DNA from: Gadus chalcogrammus
Taxonomy: Eukaryota > Chordata > Actinopteri > Gadiformes > Gadidae
DNA: 64,000 bases
Assembly (NCBI RefSeq): GCF_026213295.1
Contig: NC_079420.1
Location: forward strand, 16,518,689 to 16,582,688
Reading direction: 5' to 3'
Each line of letters begins with the position of its first letter. The first letter of the stretch is position 1. This document shows, piece after piece, positions 1-17,343 of this stretch. A model generated the notes under the pieces. It had not been told where the DNA came from, searched no databases, and worked only from the letters and a program-made list of their open reading frames with translations. A program made the translations under genes and the position numbers.

Positions 1-72
1 CAAAGAATTTGCAAAAGAAAATATATCTATGCGTAAAGAAGCCCATTTCTAAACATGGCAATAGGGCCCTAC

Positions 73-5332
<5,260 letters not shown>

Positions 5333-5421
5333 TATCTTTGCTAAATTCTTCCCAAGAGTTGCTCTTACACTGGTCCAAGTTTACAGCGCTAGGCTCTAGC
5401 CTACTCCTCATCAAGACGCTG

Positions 5422-5429
5422 TATTTATA
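5422..5429 (-). promoter_or_regulatory. TATA box of transglutaminase copy A
   Basis: TATAAATA on the minus strand, 90-97 bases upstream of the copy A start codon, inside a block also conserved upstream of copy B. The spacing allows a 5' UTR of about 60 nt. The paralogue conservation supports a core promoter; the transcription start is inferred. Confidence 0.6.
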
Positions 5430-6076
5430 CAGAACCGAACTGCTCTCAGTGTGTGTGTGTGTGTGTGTGTGTGTTAGAATATTGCAACATTCTTAGATTT
5501 CAGCAGTATTGCTCTTATCGTTACTTGCTTCCCAATACTTTCCCCCCTGATGTAACTTTGAGGCCAATATAACTGTTAGTGATTGCTGTTGCAAGTTTAA
5601 AGGATTACCGTCTGGATTGCTTATGAGATTTACTGTCACCATTACAAAAACATTTGTCCACATGCCCACAAACACTGACAGGTGTTTGTCTAGGGCAACA
5701 ACCGGCTCTTTGTAAGAGACACGTAGGCCTTATGGCTGAAGTACAGCAGATGTCAAATAGGTTGGCCAACAAGTGACAAACATGCATATTTCGCTGTTCC
5801 AGCCACCTTCTTTAGAGGCCTCGGGATCTCTAGGCTTCTATCACCTGGATGCCTGCTGCCTGCTGCCTGCTGCCTGCTGCCTGGTACTGGTTCAAATAGT
5901 CCTAATATCACTGTCCCCCTATTTTTTCAGATAAAAATAGCAATCGATATGTTCTAAGTTCCCGGTCTCTGTAGAAATGGCACCCTTCACTGCTCCAATA
6001 ATAGACTGCTGCTTATGATATGGCAATGCCTGTGTCCCCTTATATTCCTGTTTTGTTTAGAATTAGATTAAAAAAG

Positions 6077-6409
<333 letters not shown>

Positions 6410-6719
6410 AGGTAACTTTCACCTGTGCGGAAAGTTGCCAAAATCTGATTCCTGTTCCTCTTTGAGTCCAACGTGACCTTGATGTGTTGAGCTCACCAAT
6501 CTGGCAAATATTTAATGTCAGGTAAAATATCCCTTTTAATCAGAGTTACAGTCTTCTTGCCATGTAAATTCCAGCAGAAGGATGATACCTTCCAAATGTC
6601 TGCCTTAAGGTGTGGGGATGAGGCAGCTGCCATCAATTGAACAGTCAGGAAAGAACAAAAGTATAGCTGGAGAAGCCACATGGAGAAACATAGAATGTGT
6701 GATTGTGTGACTGTAATGA

Positions 6720-7118
6720 CGGTAGAATACCTATTATAAAAGTCAAAGTCAAAGTATAATGTATTTCAATAGCACAGTATCATACACAGTGGTTATTCAA
6801 AGTGCTTTAAAATAAATAAAATAAAATAGAATGAAATATAATATAAATCAACAAAATATATACAGTATATATATTATTATTCAAGTAACGACAGAATAAA
6901 ACAAAACAAGATTAACTAAAAGCAATAGAAAATAAATGGGTTTTTAATTTTAATTTTAAAAGTTAACTACAGTTGGAGCGGATTTCATTTCTGTTGGTAG
7001 TTGGTTCCAACAATGTACAGCATAATAGCTAAATGCGATTTCACCCTTCTAAGACCTGACCCTAGGCACAACCAGGTGACCAGTGTCAGTATCTAAGTGA
7101 CCTGTTAGGTTTGTAATA
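6720..7118. other. AT-rich intergenic sequence, no gene seen
   Basis: Contains a typical teleost retroposon 3' stretch (AGTGCTTTAAAATAAATAAAATAAAA) and simple AT-rich sequence. No reading frame or RNA gene could be supported. Confidence 0.5.
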
Positions 7119-7169
7119 GACTAGCATATCTGAGATGTATGTCAGCCCCAGGCCATCGAGTGTCTTAAA

Positions 7170-7448
7170 GATTCTTGTACTGGAAGCCAATGCAAAGACC
7201 TGAGGATTGGTGTAATGTGTTCTCTTTTTGGGTATTTTGTTAAAATTCTGGCAGCAGCATTGTATGGTGTGTTTCTATTTGCAGCTTTAGACTTCCTTTA
7301 AATGACTTTAGAATGTTATTCCAGCCAAAAGTACTTTGAATAGAATCTGTGTTTGAAAGGTCAAATAAAGGTTTCTTCCCTTTCCTTTACATATTGTATC
7401 ACATATCAGTGCCGCAAATGAGGATGTTGTCCACATAATGGGTTATGC
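7170..7448 (-). repeat. Left arm of LINE-derived inverted repeat, unit 1
   Basis: Reverse complement of 8706-8985 at high identity. In the minus direction it encodes a decayed LINE C-terminal segment (HITPIL..LHWLPVQ). The same pair of arms is present in units 2 and 3, and the left arm in unit 4. Confidence 0.85.
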
Positions 7449-8293
7449 AACACAATTCTAAATAACACAACACAATCAAAATTCTGTTGTACGGTCTCAT
7501 AATTTCTTCATAGTAGTATCGGTCAGTCTATCAGTCATCTAATGTATATTTTTTCTTAGACATCTAAGCATTTCACAGCACAACCTTCTGGAGGTCCACA
7601 AAGATTTTAAGCTGCTGGACACTTCTAAAGCTGCAAATTAGAAGAATACTTAAAGTAAGCAGCTGATTGAACCATTGAACCCTTGAACTATGTTTCATAA
7701 CTTGACACTGTCCTATCAAAGTGCTTGAATGAACTGAAAAATCAAATGAATCAACTTCATTTTATCAGAATTTCCATCTGGCTTTAGAGAACTGCACCGT
7801 ACTGGGACATAATCAATCCCTCTTGGGTCGCCTGGGCGGGGTTGTCTGTTGCACTACCCGAAACACCTGATGAACCCAGGATACAACACTGAAGATGTGT
7901 CCAGGTGCATCGCAAGATCTTTTTCTATAAAACCTCCAAAACGTGGTGCAACACATTCTACCAAACACAAAGCAATTAAAATTCAGCTGAAGTCTGATGA
8001 CCTGGGGGAAAACTGGAAGTGAGTTTGGTAGCCTGTGCTTGAATTGTATCACATATCAGTAACGCAACTGTTGATGTTGTCCACATAATGGGTAGTACAA
8101 CACAATTCTACATAGCACAACGCAATAAAAATTCTGCGGTATTGTCTCATAATTTCTTCATAGTAGTATCTGAAATCATCAGCTACAGAGGGTATAGGCT
8201 ACTAGGTTAGGGCTAGCTGCAGAGACTACAGGCTAGCTGCTAGGTTAGCACTAGCTGCAGAGGCTGCAGGCTAATTGTCCGTGTGTCTGAACA

Positions 8294-8372
8294 GTGGCTG
8301 GAGGCCCATCTGTCCTTCCTGCAGAGCGATGTGGACGAGTACAACAAGGCCATGAATGAGTTCTCCTCCAAG
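8294..8372 (+). pseudogene. Exon-like coding block of unknown origin (unit 1)
   Basis: An open block after an AACAG acceptor-like site, reading WLEAHLSFLQSDVDEYNKAM and then NEFSSK, acidic and helical in character and unlike transposon proteins. It runs into (CA)n where a donor would be expected. Copies are at about 14945-15023, 21638-21716 and 28344-28422. I do not recognise the parent gene. It may be a captured host exon or chance. Confidence 0.35.
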
Positions 8373-8531
<159 letters not shown>

Positions 8532-8705
8532 TTGAGGAGAGGTGGCTATCCAGATATGGAAAGTGGTCCACATTCACAAGGCATTCATTTGCAATTGTCG
8601 GCGGAGGTGCAAAGGTGTCTGGTGGGGGCTGGTGAAGAACCTGGGTCTTTTTGATGTGGGCCACAATAGCATTGTCATCTGCATATTGCAGATGACAATG
8701 CTATT

Positions 8706-8985
8706 GTTGCATAACCCATTATGTGGACAACATCCTCATTTGCGGCACTGATATGTGATACAATATGTAAAGGAAAGGGAAGAAACCTTTATTTGACCTT
8801 TCAAACACAGATTCTATTCAAAGTTCTTTTGGCTGGAATAACATTCTAAAGTCATTTAAAGGAAGTCTAAAGCTGCAAATAGAAACACACCATACAATGC
8901 TGCTGCCAGAATTTTAACAAAATCCCCAAAAAGAGAACACATCACACCAATCCTCAGGGTTTTGCATTGGCTTCCAGTACAAGAA
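8706..8985 (+). repeat. Right arm of LINE-derived inverted repeat, unit 1
   Basis: Encodes AAARILTKSPKREHITPIL followed by LHWLPVQ, the conserved L2-type C-terminal segment, in the plus direction. A 19-bp perfect hairpin (AATAGCATTGTCATCTGCA and its complement, 8666-8707) sits at its start. Confidence 0.8.
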
Positions 8986-9510
8986 TCCGGACTCGCGAAA
9001 TTATCAACGCTTTAGAGCTGTCCCATCCCTAAAGCCTTATCAAGGCTTTAGGGATGTCGAATTCCAAAGGGCATGAGGGTTTGAGTCCACACTTACAGAG
9101 CCCTTTCCGTGAGTCTGCATCAGTGCAGACCTTACCTAAGGGAATAACCGTTCAAAGCTTTGTGACGTTTACCGCGGAGACCAAAGGGAAATTCGGAAAT
9201 TAGGTAGGTAAACAACAAAAAGACGCTACTGTCAATGCCTTTTTTTAGTGAGCCAGATCATTTGGATCAGCTCACCAACAAAAGCCGGCTCTTTTGGCTC
9301 CCAAACGGCTCTTCATATTACTACTTGTACCTTTTATATTTCAGCCAAATGTAGCCCGTTCTGACTTATGATTAGTATGTGTAGGCCAATATTCACCTAA
9401 ATTATTCAATGCATCCTTTATACTGAAGTATTCAAAAGTAAAAATTATATTTTCTCAGGGCTCACTTTGGGATTGGGCCTATGTGTGTTTGTGCAATGGC
9501 CTGTGTGTGT

Positions 9511-9661
<151 letters not shown>

Positions 9662-9678
9662 GGCCTGTGTGTGTTTAG

Positions 9679-9965
9679 GAGCTGGTGGCTGAAGCTGAGG
9701 TCATTGGCTGAGAAGGAGGAGTGGGAGGAGCTAGAGAAGTTTTCCAAGAGCAAGAAGTCTCCAGTTGGCTACCTGGTAGGGCTCTCCCCCTCCTCCTCCT
9801 TTATGGAGGTGTGTAATATGAAGAGGAGTAATAAGTCTCTCTCCTCCTCCTCCTAAACCTTTGTGGAGGTGTGTTTGTAGAGGAGTAATAAGTACGAAGC
9901 CAAGAAGTACGTAACCAAGGTAACGCCAGAGCATATGGTCCGCACACACCTGGCCATAGGGTTGG
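9679..9965 (+). pseudogene. vps16: vps16-like exon relic, unit 1
   Basis: After a TTTAG acceptor the frame reads [20 protein letters not shown] then [11 protein letters not shown], ending at a CTG|GTAGGG donor at 9775. This matches the C-terminal region of VPS16, a HOPS/CORVET tethering subunit of endosome-lysosome fusion. Downstream sequence gives two partial copies of the next VPS16 segment (FMEVC..., then NKYEAKKYVTKVTPEH), the second preceded by an in-frame stop. Most of the gene is absent, so this is a captured or duplicated fragment. The family match is from memory of VPS16. Confidence 0.7.
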
Positions 9966-11281
9966 GGGGGGTTCATTCAGTCTGTGCACGGCACCTTCTC
10001 AACGAGCCGGTGTGCGCCTGAGTCCAGAGGGGTCGCCAAAATACCTATTCCCCACACAATGTTATTTAGTACTTCATTGATATCCGCTACGCAACGCGAT
10101 TTTTTTTTTTTACTGCTCGTGGCGCCCCCCATGTGATTTGGCGCCCCCCACAAATATGCCGCCCCGGGCGGCTGCCTGGTTCGCCCGTACCTAAAACCGC
10201 CACTAGGAGGGGGTGCTTGTGGATAGTAGGGGTGCACTAGACATAAATAGGAAGCACACTCAAGAGGAGGAATGACCTCTCACACATATTTAATTAATTG
10301 TTTCAAATAACCCTGCCTCGTTAAATCAATGAGCTCAATGAGTTATAGGCTGTGTCACTATAAAATCCGTCCATGCGCGTCTAACCGCTGATAACAAGCC
10401 AGTGACAACAAGCCACCAGACAAAAACGAGTCTAGTTCATTAAAAAAGTAACTCATTGATTACAAGTCTAAACTGCAGAGAATATAAACATATTCCAAGG
10501 GGCCTTTTGAAAAAAACCTTTGGTTCTCTACAAATTCTCTTTTTTGCATAGGAAATTTCCTTTGCTATTGAGATGACCCGGAAGTGCTTGGAGGAAAGGT
10601 GGTTCGAATTCTAAAATGTGGTGCTTCCTTTAACCCTCCTTTATCGTGCGAAGTCACGCCCCTTCCAGTAGAGCTCATGGGACCTATGAGATCGAAAAAT
10701 ATGAATGGGTGTCAATGGAGAGAAAATTTGTATTTTCTGGTCCCAGTCTTTATATGCCCTGGATTACACATATGTTGTTTGTGGATTTAAATGATAATTT
10801 TTCATGCAAAGAAAACTAAAAATGTTCGTGAAGAAGTTTGATAATTTTAGGTTTTATGTGAGGCCGCTTTGTGAACTACAGCTCTTCGATGCTCTCGACA
10901 GCAGCGATCTCTCTGCTCCACTTCACCCCTTTTTTTCAAGGCGATAAAAGCATAGAAAGAGGTGAAAACCACTATAAGTCGGTGCATGTGGAGAGTTTTA
11001 GTTATGTGCCATCTCTGTGCCGAGTTCCAAGTGCGGGTGTGGTGACGTATATCATATGCGTCGAGAGCAGCGAAGAGCTGTAGTTCACAAAGCGGCCTCA
11101 CATAAAACCTAAAATTATCAAACTCCTTCACGAACATTTTTAGTTTTCTTTGCATGAAAAATTATCATTTAAATCCACAAACAACATATGTGTAATCCAG
11201 GGCATATAAAGACTGGGACCAGAAAATAATTATTTTCTCTCTATTGACACCCATTCATATTTTTCGAACTCATAGGTCCCA

Positions 11282-12413
11282 CACTGGAAAAAGGGTTTTA
11301 AGCCGTACTTCATCTGATTATTATTTTGTAATTCAATTCAAATAAACATTTTTTGTTTTATTTTTAAAATAACTTTTTTTTATTTCAAAATACTGTGAAA
11401 TATAGATATTTTTAATTAGGAGCTCAATTAAGAAATATCCATTTTGACAAATGTAAAATTTTAAGGTTGTGTATTCAACTGATTAATAATTTTGTCATTC
11501 AATCCAAATATTTTTTTTTTGTTTTCTTCCTAAAACACTGTTATGTTAGATTAGGAGCTCAATTTAGAAATATTTGTTCAGACAAATGTACAATTTCAAG
11601 GTTACGTACAAGCCTGCGCATGCGCATTAAATACAAAGACGCTTACGACTACTGGACCAAACTGCAGTGTTGCCAACTTAGCTACTTTTCAGACCCCTTT
11701 GGCGACTTTTTTTCAAAACAGCGACAAGCGACAAATCTAGCTTATTTTTCAGCTGCTATTGGTGACTTTTGGCGACTTTTTGAGGTGAAAGCACTAGCCT
11801 TGACCAGAGTGACGATGACTCACTGGTTCTGTGAGCTAGGACAGTCTGTCTGTGTCTGGAGGGAGGTCTGGAGTAGGTCTAACTCTGCCATTTAGATTGT
11901 TAATATATATTGTATATTGTGTGGCGGCAGTAGCTCAGGTGGTAGAGCGGGTTGCCGTCTTCACCAAGCTGAGTATCGGGGTGTCTTTGACAAAGCACCT
12001 AACCCTGACTGATGTCGCGATGTGATGTCGAATCCAGACAGAAGCAGTATACAAAAATATGTTATGTTTAAAAATGTTCATGTTTAAATGAGAAACAATT
12101 GTTTGATTAAATTGTAATCTTTTTGATTGGATAAAACAAATTATTTCTGATAGATATTTCTTAAATGAGAAACAATTGTTGGAGTGAATCAATATTTTTT
12201 TGTTTAGGATTTAACATACGATTTAAATGTATTAACTTCATTCAAAGAATAGAATTATACTTGGTGCCAAGTTGTATTATTTTGTTTTTATGAACATAGG
12301 AAATATTGTTTAAGGCAAGCTATATATTTGTCATTGGCTCAAGTTATGTAATATAGATGTGAACCATTACCCTTGTTTTTTTTAATTGGTTCAACAGAAG
12401 GCTTTTTCCAGTG
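11282..12413. mobile_element. Non-autonomous EnSpm/CACTA-like transposon, unit 1
   Basis: 1132 bp with ends CACTGGAAAAAG and CTTTTTCCAGTG, flanked by a CA dinucleotide duplication. The empty site is preserved in unit 4 (30440-30441). CACTG ends and a 2-bp target duplication fit the EnSpm/CACTA superfamily. No transposase is visible. Confidence 0.8.
11922..12040 (+). repeat. tRNA-derived SINE relic inside EnSpm element
   Basis: A tRNA-like head with box A (TAGCTCAGGTGG) and a weak box B-like GTCGAATCC about 80 nt later, followed by the teleost SINE-type stretch around CACCTAACCC. It is not a tRNA gene: no clear cloverleaf or acceptor stem. Copies at about 18618 and 25321. Confidence 0.5.
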
Positions 12414-12721
12414 CATGAGCTCTACCGGAAGGGGCGTGACTTCGCCACTCCATAGGTTACTCATGAGCAACCTTTGCGAAAGGGAAGGAGATAGTGGTAT
12501 CCCATAATCCTTCACGACTGCAATATTTAAAGCAACCTGCCACCGACAAAGTTTACCGACTACGCAAAGACGCATGAAAGACGCGGTAAAGCAGAAGAAT
12601 AGAAGAGAAGAAAATACAATTGATAATGGATACAAGAAAATAAAATGCCAACTTTAGAAAAGGTACACGAATGAGGCTCTCTTTTGACTCACTTTATTTG
12701 TTAAAGTGTCAGTATGGTAAC

Positions 12722-13731
12722 TATAAAGAAACCCGGCCTGGATCCTGATTCCCCTAACAACTACCGCCCCATCTCCAATCTACCTTTTCTGTCTAAAATC
12801 CTGGAACGTGTTGTTGCCAAACAACTCATCACCTACCTTGACACCAACGACCTCTTTGAACTCTTCCAATCCGGTTTCCGCTCCAAACACAGTACAGAAA
12901 CTGCCCTCCTCAAAGTGACCAATGACCTTCTGCTATCCTCTGACACTGGCTCCCTAAATATCCTCATCCTCCTTGACCTCAGTGCTGCCTTTGACGCGAT
13001 CAATCACTCCATTCTTCTCTCCCGTCTCGAATCCACCCTTGGCATCACTGGCACCGCCCTCTCCTGGCTTGGATCCTATCTCTCCGACAGACATCAATTC
13101 ATCGCCATCAACAACTGTCAATCAGCCACTACTCCTCTCATCCACGGTGTCCCCCAGGGTTCTGTGCTTGGTACACTCCTCTTCATTCTGTACATGCTTC
13201 CTCTTGGTCAGATCCTTCGTCACCATGGACTCCGGTTCCATTGTTACGCCGATGACACACAGCTCTACCTCCCCTCCAAAACCATCAGTCCTTCCACCCT
13301 CTCAACCCTCTCCAACTGTTTGACTGACATGAAAAATCTTGCTCATCACCTACAAGGCCCTCAACAGCCTAGCCCCCCACTACCTTGCCGACCTCCTCCA
13401 TCACCACGCCCCCTCCCGATTCCTCAGGTCCAATTCTGCCAAACTGCTACAAGTTCCACGGACTGAGCGACGGACTTGGGGTGATCGGGCCTTCTCAGTT
13501 GCTGCCACCCTTTGGAATTCACTCCCCTCCCACATCAAAGTCTCTCCAACCCTCTCTTCTTTCAAATCTGCCCTCAAAACATACCTTTTCAAACTAGCCT
13601 TCCCCACCTAACTCCCACCTTATTCTTCATGTTTAACCTCTGTTTTTCTTTTATTCCTAGTCTGTCTTACATAGTTTTGATAGGGCAATATGTAAAGCGT
13701 CTTAGAGTACCATATTAAGCGCTATATACAT

Positions 13732-13765
<34 letters not shown>
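12722..13765 (+). mobile_element. L2 LINE, 5'-truncated with internal deletion, unit 1
   Basis: Reverse transcriptase region with NYRPISNLPFLSKILE, FQSGFRSKHSTETALLKV, HGVPQGSVLG and the catalytic YADDTQLY (near 13240-13270). It then jumps near 13330 to the L2 C-terminus (ITYKALNSLAPHYL, WGDRAFSVAA) in another frame, so the segment after the catalytic motif is deleted. The 5' endonuclease is missing. The 3' end is (ATT)n at 13735-13765. It cannot be active. Confidence 0.85.
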
Positions 13766-13768
<3 letters not shown>

Positions 13769-15023
13769 AGACTAGCATATCTGAGATGTATTTCAGCCCC
13801 AGGCCATCGAGTGTCTTAAAGATTCTTGTACTGGAAGCCAATGCAAAGACCTGAGGATTGGTGTGATGTGTTCTCTTTTTGGGGATTTTGTTAAAATTCT
13901 TTCAGCAGCATTGTATGGTGTGTTTCTATTTACAGCTTTAGACTTCCTTTAAATGACTTTAGAATGTTATTCCAGCCAAAAGTACTTTGAATAGAATCTG
14001 TGTTTGAAAGGTCAAATAAAGGTTTCTTCCCTTTCCTTTACATATTGTATCACATATCAGTGCCGCAAATGAGGATGTTGTCCACATAATGGGTTATGCA
14101 ACACAATTCTAAATAACACAACACAATCAAAATTCTGTTGTACGGTCTCATAATTTCTTCATAGTAGTATCGGTCAGTCTATCAGTCATCTAATGTATAT
14201 TTTTTCTTAGACATCTAAGCATTTCACAGCACAACCTTCTGGAGGTCCACAAAGATTTTAAGCTGCTGGACACTTCTAAAGCTGCAAATTAGAAGAATAC
14301 TTAAAGTAAGCAGCTGATTGAACCATTGAACCCTTGAACTATGTTTCATAACTTGACACTGTCCTATCAAAGTGCTTGAATGAACTGAAAAATCAAATGA
14401 ATCAACTTCATTTTATCAGAATTTCCATCTGGCTTTAGAGAACTGCACCGTACTGGGACATAATCAATCCCTCTTGGGTCGCCTGGGCGGGGTTGTCTGT
14501 TGCACTACCCGAAACACCTGATGAACCCAGGATACAACACTGAAGATGTGTCCAGGTGCATCGCAAGATCTTTTTCTATAAAACCTCCAAAACGTGGTGC
14601 AACACATTCTACCAAACACAAAGCAATTAAAATTCAGCTGAAGTCTGATGACCTGGGGGAAAACTGGAAGTGAGTTTGGTAGCCTGTGCTTGAATTGTAT
14701 CACATATCAGTAACGCAACTGTTGATGTTGTCCACATAATGGGTAGTACAACACAATTCTACATAGCACAACGCAATAAAAATTCTGCGGTATTGTCTCA
14801 TAATTTCTTCATAGTAGTATCTGAAATCATCAGCTACAGAGGGTATAGGCTACTAGGTTAGGGCTAGCTGCAGAGACTACAGGCTAGCTGCTAGGTTAGC
14901 ACTAGCTGCAGAGGCTGCAGGCTAATTGTCCGTGTGTCTGAACAGTGGCTGGAGGCCCATCTGTCCTTCCTGCAGAGCGATGTGGACGAGTACAACAAGG
15001 CCATGAATGAGTTCTCCTCCAAG

Positions 15024-15226
<203 letters not shown>

Positions 15227-16209
15227 TTGAGGAGAGGTGGCTATCCAGATATGGAAAGTGGTCCACATTCACAAGGCATTCATTTGCAATTGTCGGCGGA
15301 GGTGCAAAGGTGTCTGGTGGGGGCTGGTGAAGAACCTGGGTCTTTTTGATGTGGGCCACAATAGCATTGTCATCTGCATATTGCAGATGACAATGCTATT
15401 GTTGCATAACCCATTATGTGGACAACATCCTCATTTGCGGCACTGATATGTGATACAATATGTAAAGGAAAGGGAAGAAACCTTTATTTGACCTTTCAAA
15501 CACAGATTCTATTCAAAGTTCTTTTGGCTGGAATAACATTCTAAAGTCATTTAAAGGAAGTCTAAAGCTGCAAATAGAAACACACCATACAATGCTGCTG
15601 CCAGAATTTTAACAAAATCCCCAAAAAGAGAACACATCACACCAATCCTCAGGGTTTTGCATTGGCTTCCAGTACAAGAATCCGGACTCGCGAAATTATC
15701 AACGCTTTAGAGCTGTCCCATCCCTAAAGCCTTATCAAGGCTTTAGGGATGTCGAATTCCAAAGGGCATGAGGGTTTGAGTCCACACTTACAGAGCCCTT
15801 TCCGTGAGTCTGCATCAGTGCAGACCTTACCTAAGGGAATAACCGTTCAAAGCTTTGTGACGTTTACCGCGGAGACCAAAGGGAAATTCGGAAATTAGGT
15901 AGGTAAACAACAAAAAGACGCTACTGTCAATGCCTTTTTTTAGTGAGCCAGATCATTTGGATCAGCTCACCAACAAAAGCCGGCTCTTTTGGCTCCCAAA
16001 CGGCTCTTCATATTACTACTTGTACCTTTTATATTTCAGCCAAATGTAGCCCGTTCTGACTTATGATTAGTATGTGTAGGCCAATATTCACCTAAATTAT
16101 TCAATGCATCCTTTATACTGAAGTATTCAAAAGTAAAAATTATATTTTCTCAGGGCTCACTTTGGGATTGGGCCTATGTGTGTTTGTGCAATGGCCTGTG
16201 TGTGTCTGT

Positions 16210-16358
<149 letters not shown>

Positions 16359-16375
16359 GGCCTGTGTGTGTTTAG

Positions 16376-16662
16376 GAGCTGGTGGCTGAAGCTGAGGTCA
16401 TTGGCTGAGAAGGAGGAGTGGGAGGAGCTAGAGAAGTTTTCCAAGAGCAAGAAGTCTCCAGTTGGCTACCTGGTAGGGCTCTCCCCCTCCTCCTCCTTTA
16501 TGGAGGTGTGTAATATGAAGAGGAGTAATAAGTCTCTCTCCTCCTCCTCCTAAACCTTTGTGGAGGTGTGTTTGTAGAGGAGTAATAAGTACGAAGCCAA
16601 GAAGTACGTAACCAAGGTAACGCCAGAGCATATGGTCCGCACACACCTGGCCATAGGGTTGG
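16376..16662 (+). pseudogene. vps16: vps16-like exon relic, unit 2
   Basis: Copy of the relic in unit 1, 6697 bases downstream, with the same acceptor, donor and premature stop. It arose by unit duplication. Confidence 0.7.
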
Positions 16663-17343
16663 GGGGGGTTCATTCAGTCTGTGCACGGCACCTTCTCAAC
16701 GAGCCGGTGTGCGCCTGAGTCCAGAGGGGTCGCCAAAATACCTATTCCCCACACAATGTTATTTAGTACTTCATTGATATCCGCTACGCAACGCGATTTT
16801 TTTTTTTACTGCTCGTGGCGCCCCCCATGTGATTTGGCGCCCCCCACAAATATGCCGCCCCGGGCGGCTGCCTGGTTCGCCCGTACCTAAAACCGCCACT
16901 AGGAGGGGGTGCTTGTGGATAGTAGGGGTGCACTAGACATAAATAGGAAGCACACTCAAGAGGAGGAATGACCTCTCACACATATTTAATTAATTGTTTC
17001 AAATAACCCTGCCTCGTTAAATCAATGAGCTCAATGAGTTATAGGCTGTGTCACTATAAAATCCGTCCATGCGCGTCTAACCGCTGATAACAAGCCAGTG
17101 ACAACAAGCCACCAGACAAAAACGAGTCTAGTTCATTAAAAAAGTAACTCATTGATTACAAGTCTAAACTGCAGAGAATATAAACATATTCCAAGGGGCC
17201 TTTTGAAAAAAACCTTTGGTTCTCTACAAATTCTCTTTTTTGCATAGGAAATTTCCTTTGCTATTGAGATGACCCGGAAGTGCTTGGAGGAAAGGTGGTT
17301 CGAATTCTAAAATGTGGTGCTTCCTTTAACCCTCCTTTATCGT

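Larger units (their letters stand above)
10648..12445. mobile_element. Long fold-back palindrome element, unit 1 (split by EnSpm)
   Basis: Inverted arms start GCGAAGTCACGCCCCTTCC at both ends. Without the EnSpm insertion it would be about 664 bp. The left arm has lost about 45 bases compared with units 3 and 4. No transposase gene is seen, so it is a non-autonomous fold-back DNA element of unknown superfamily. Confidence 0.75.

Noticed and set aside
5840..5885. CTGCCTGCTGC short tandem repeat as a coding repeat
   Set aside because: A local four-copy repeat in the 5' flank with no open frame around it.
7813..8052. 79-codon open frame repeated in each unit and near 55804
   Set aside because: Part of a dispersed repeat. 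It is shifted and changed in the older copy, with no family resemblance.
10847..11155. 102-codon open frame on the minus strand, mirrored on the plus strand in unit 2
   Set aside because: It reads through the two arms of a palindrome, has no recognisable domain, and changes strand when the loop flips. It is structure, not a gene.
11467..11895. 142-codon open frame conserved in three units
   Set aside because: Lies wholly inside a non-autonomous EnSpm element, has no known motif, and its conservation is due to unit duplication.
11922..12000. Possible tRNA gene
   Set aside because: Box A is good but no cloverleaf or acceptor stem can be drawn, and SINE-type sequence follows. Called a SINE relic instead.
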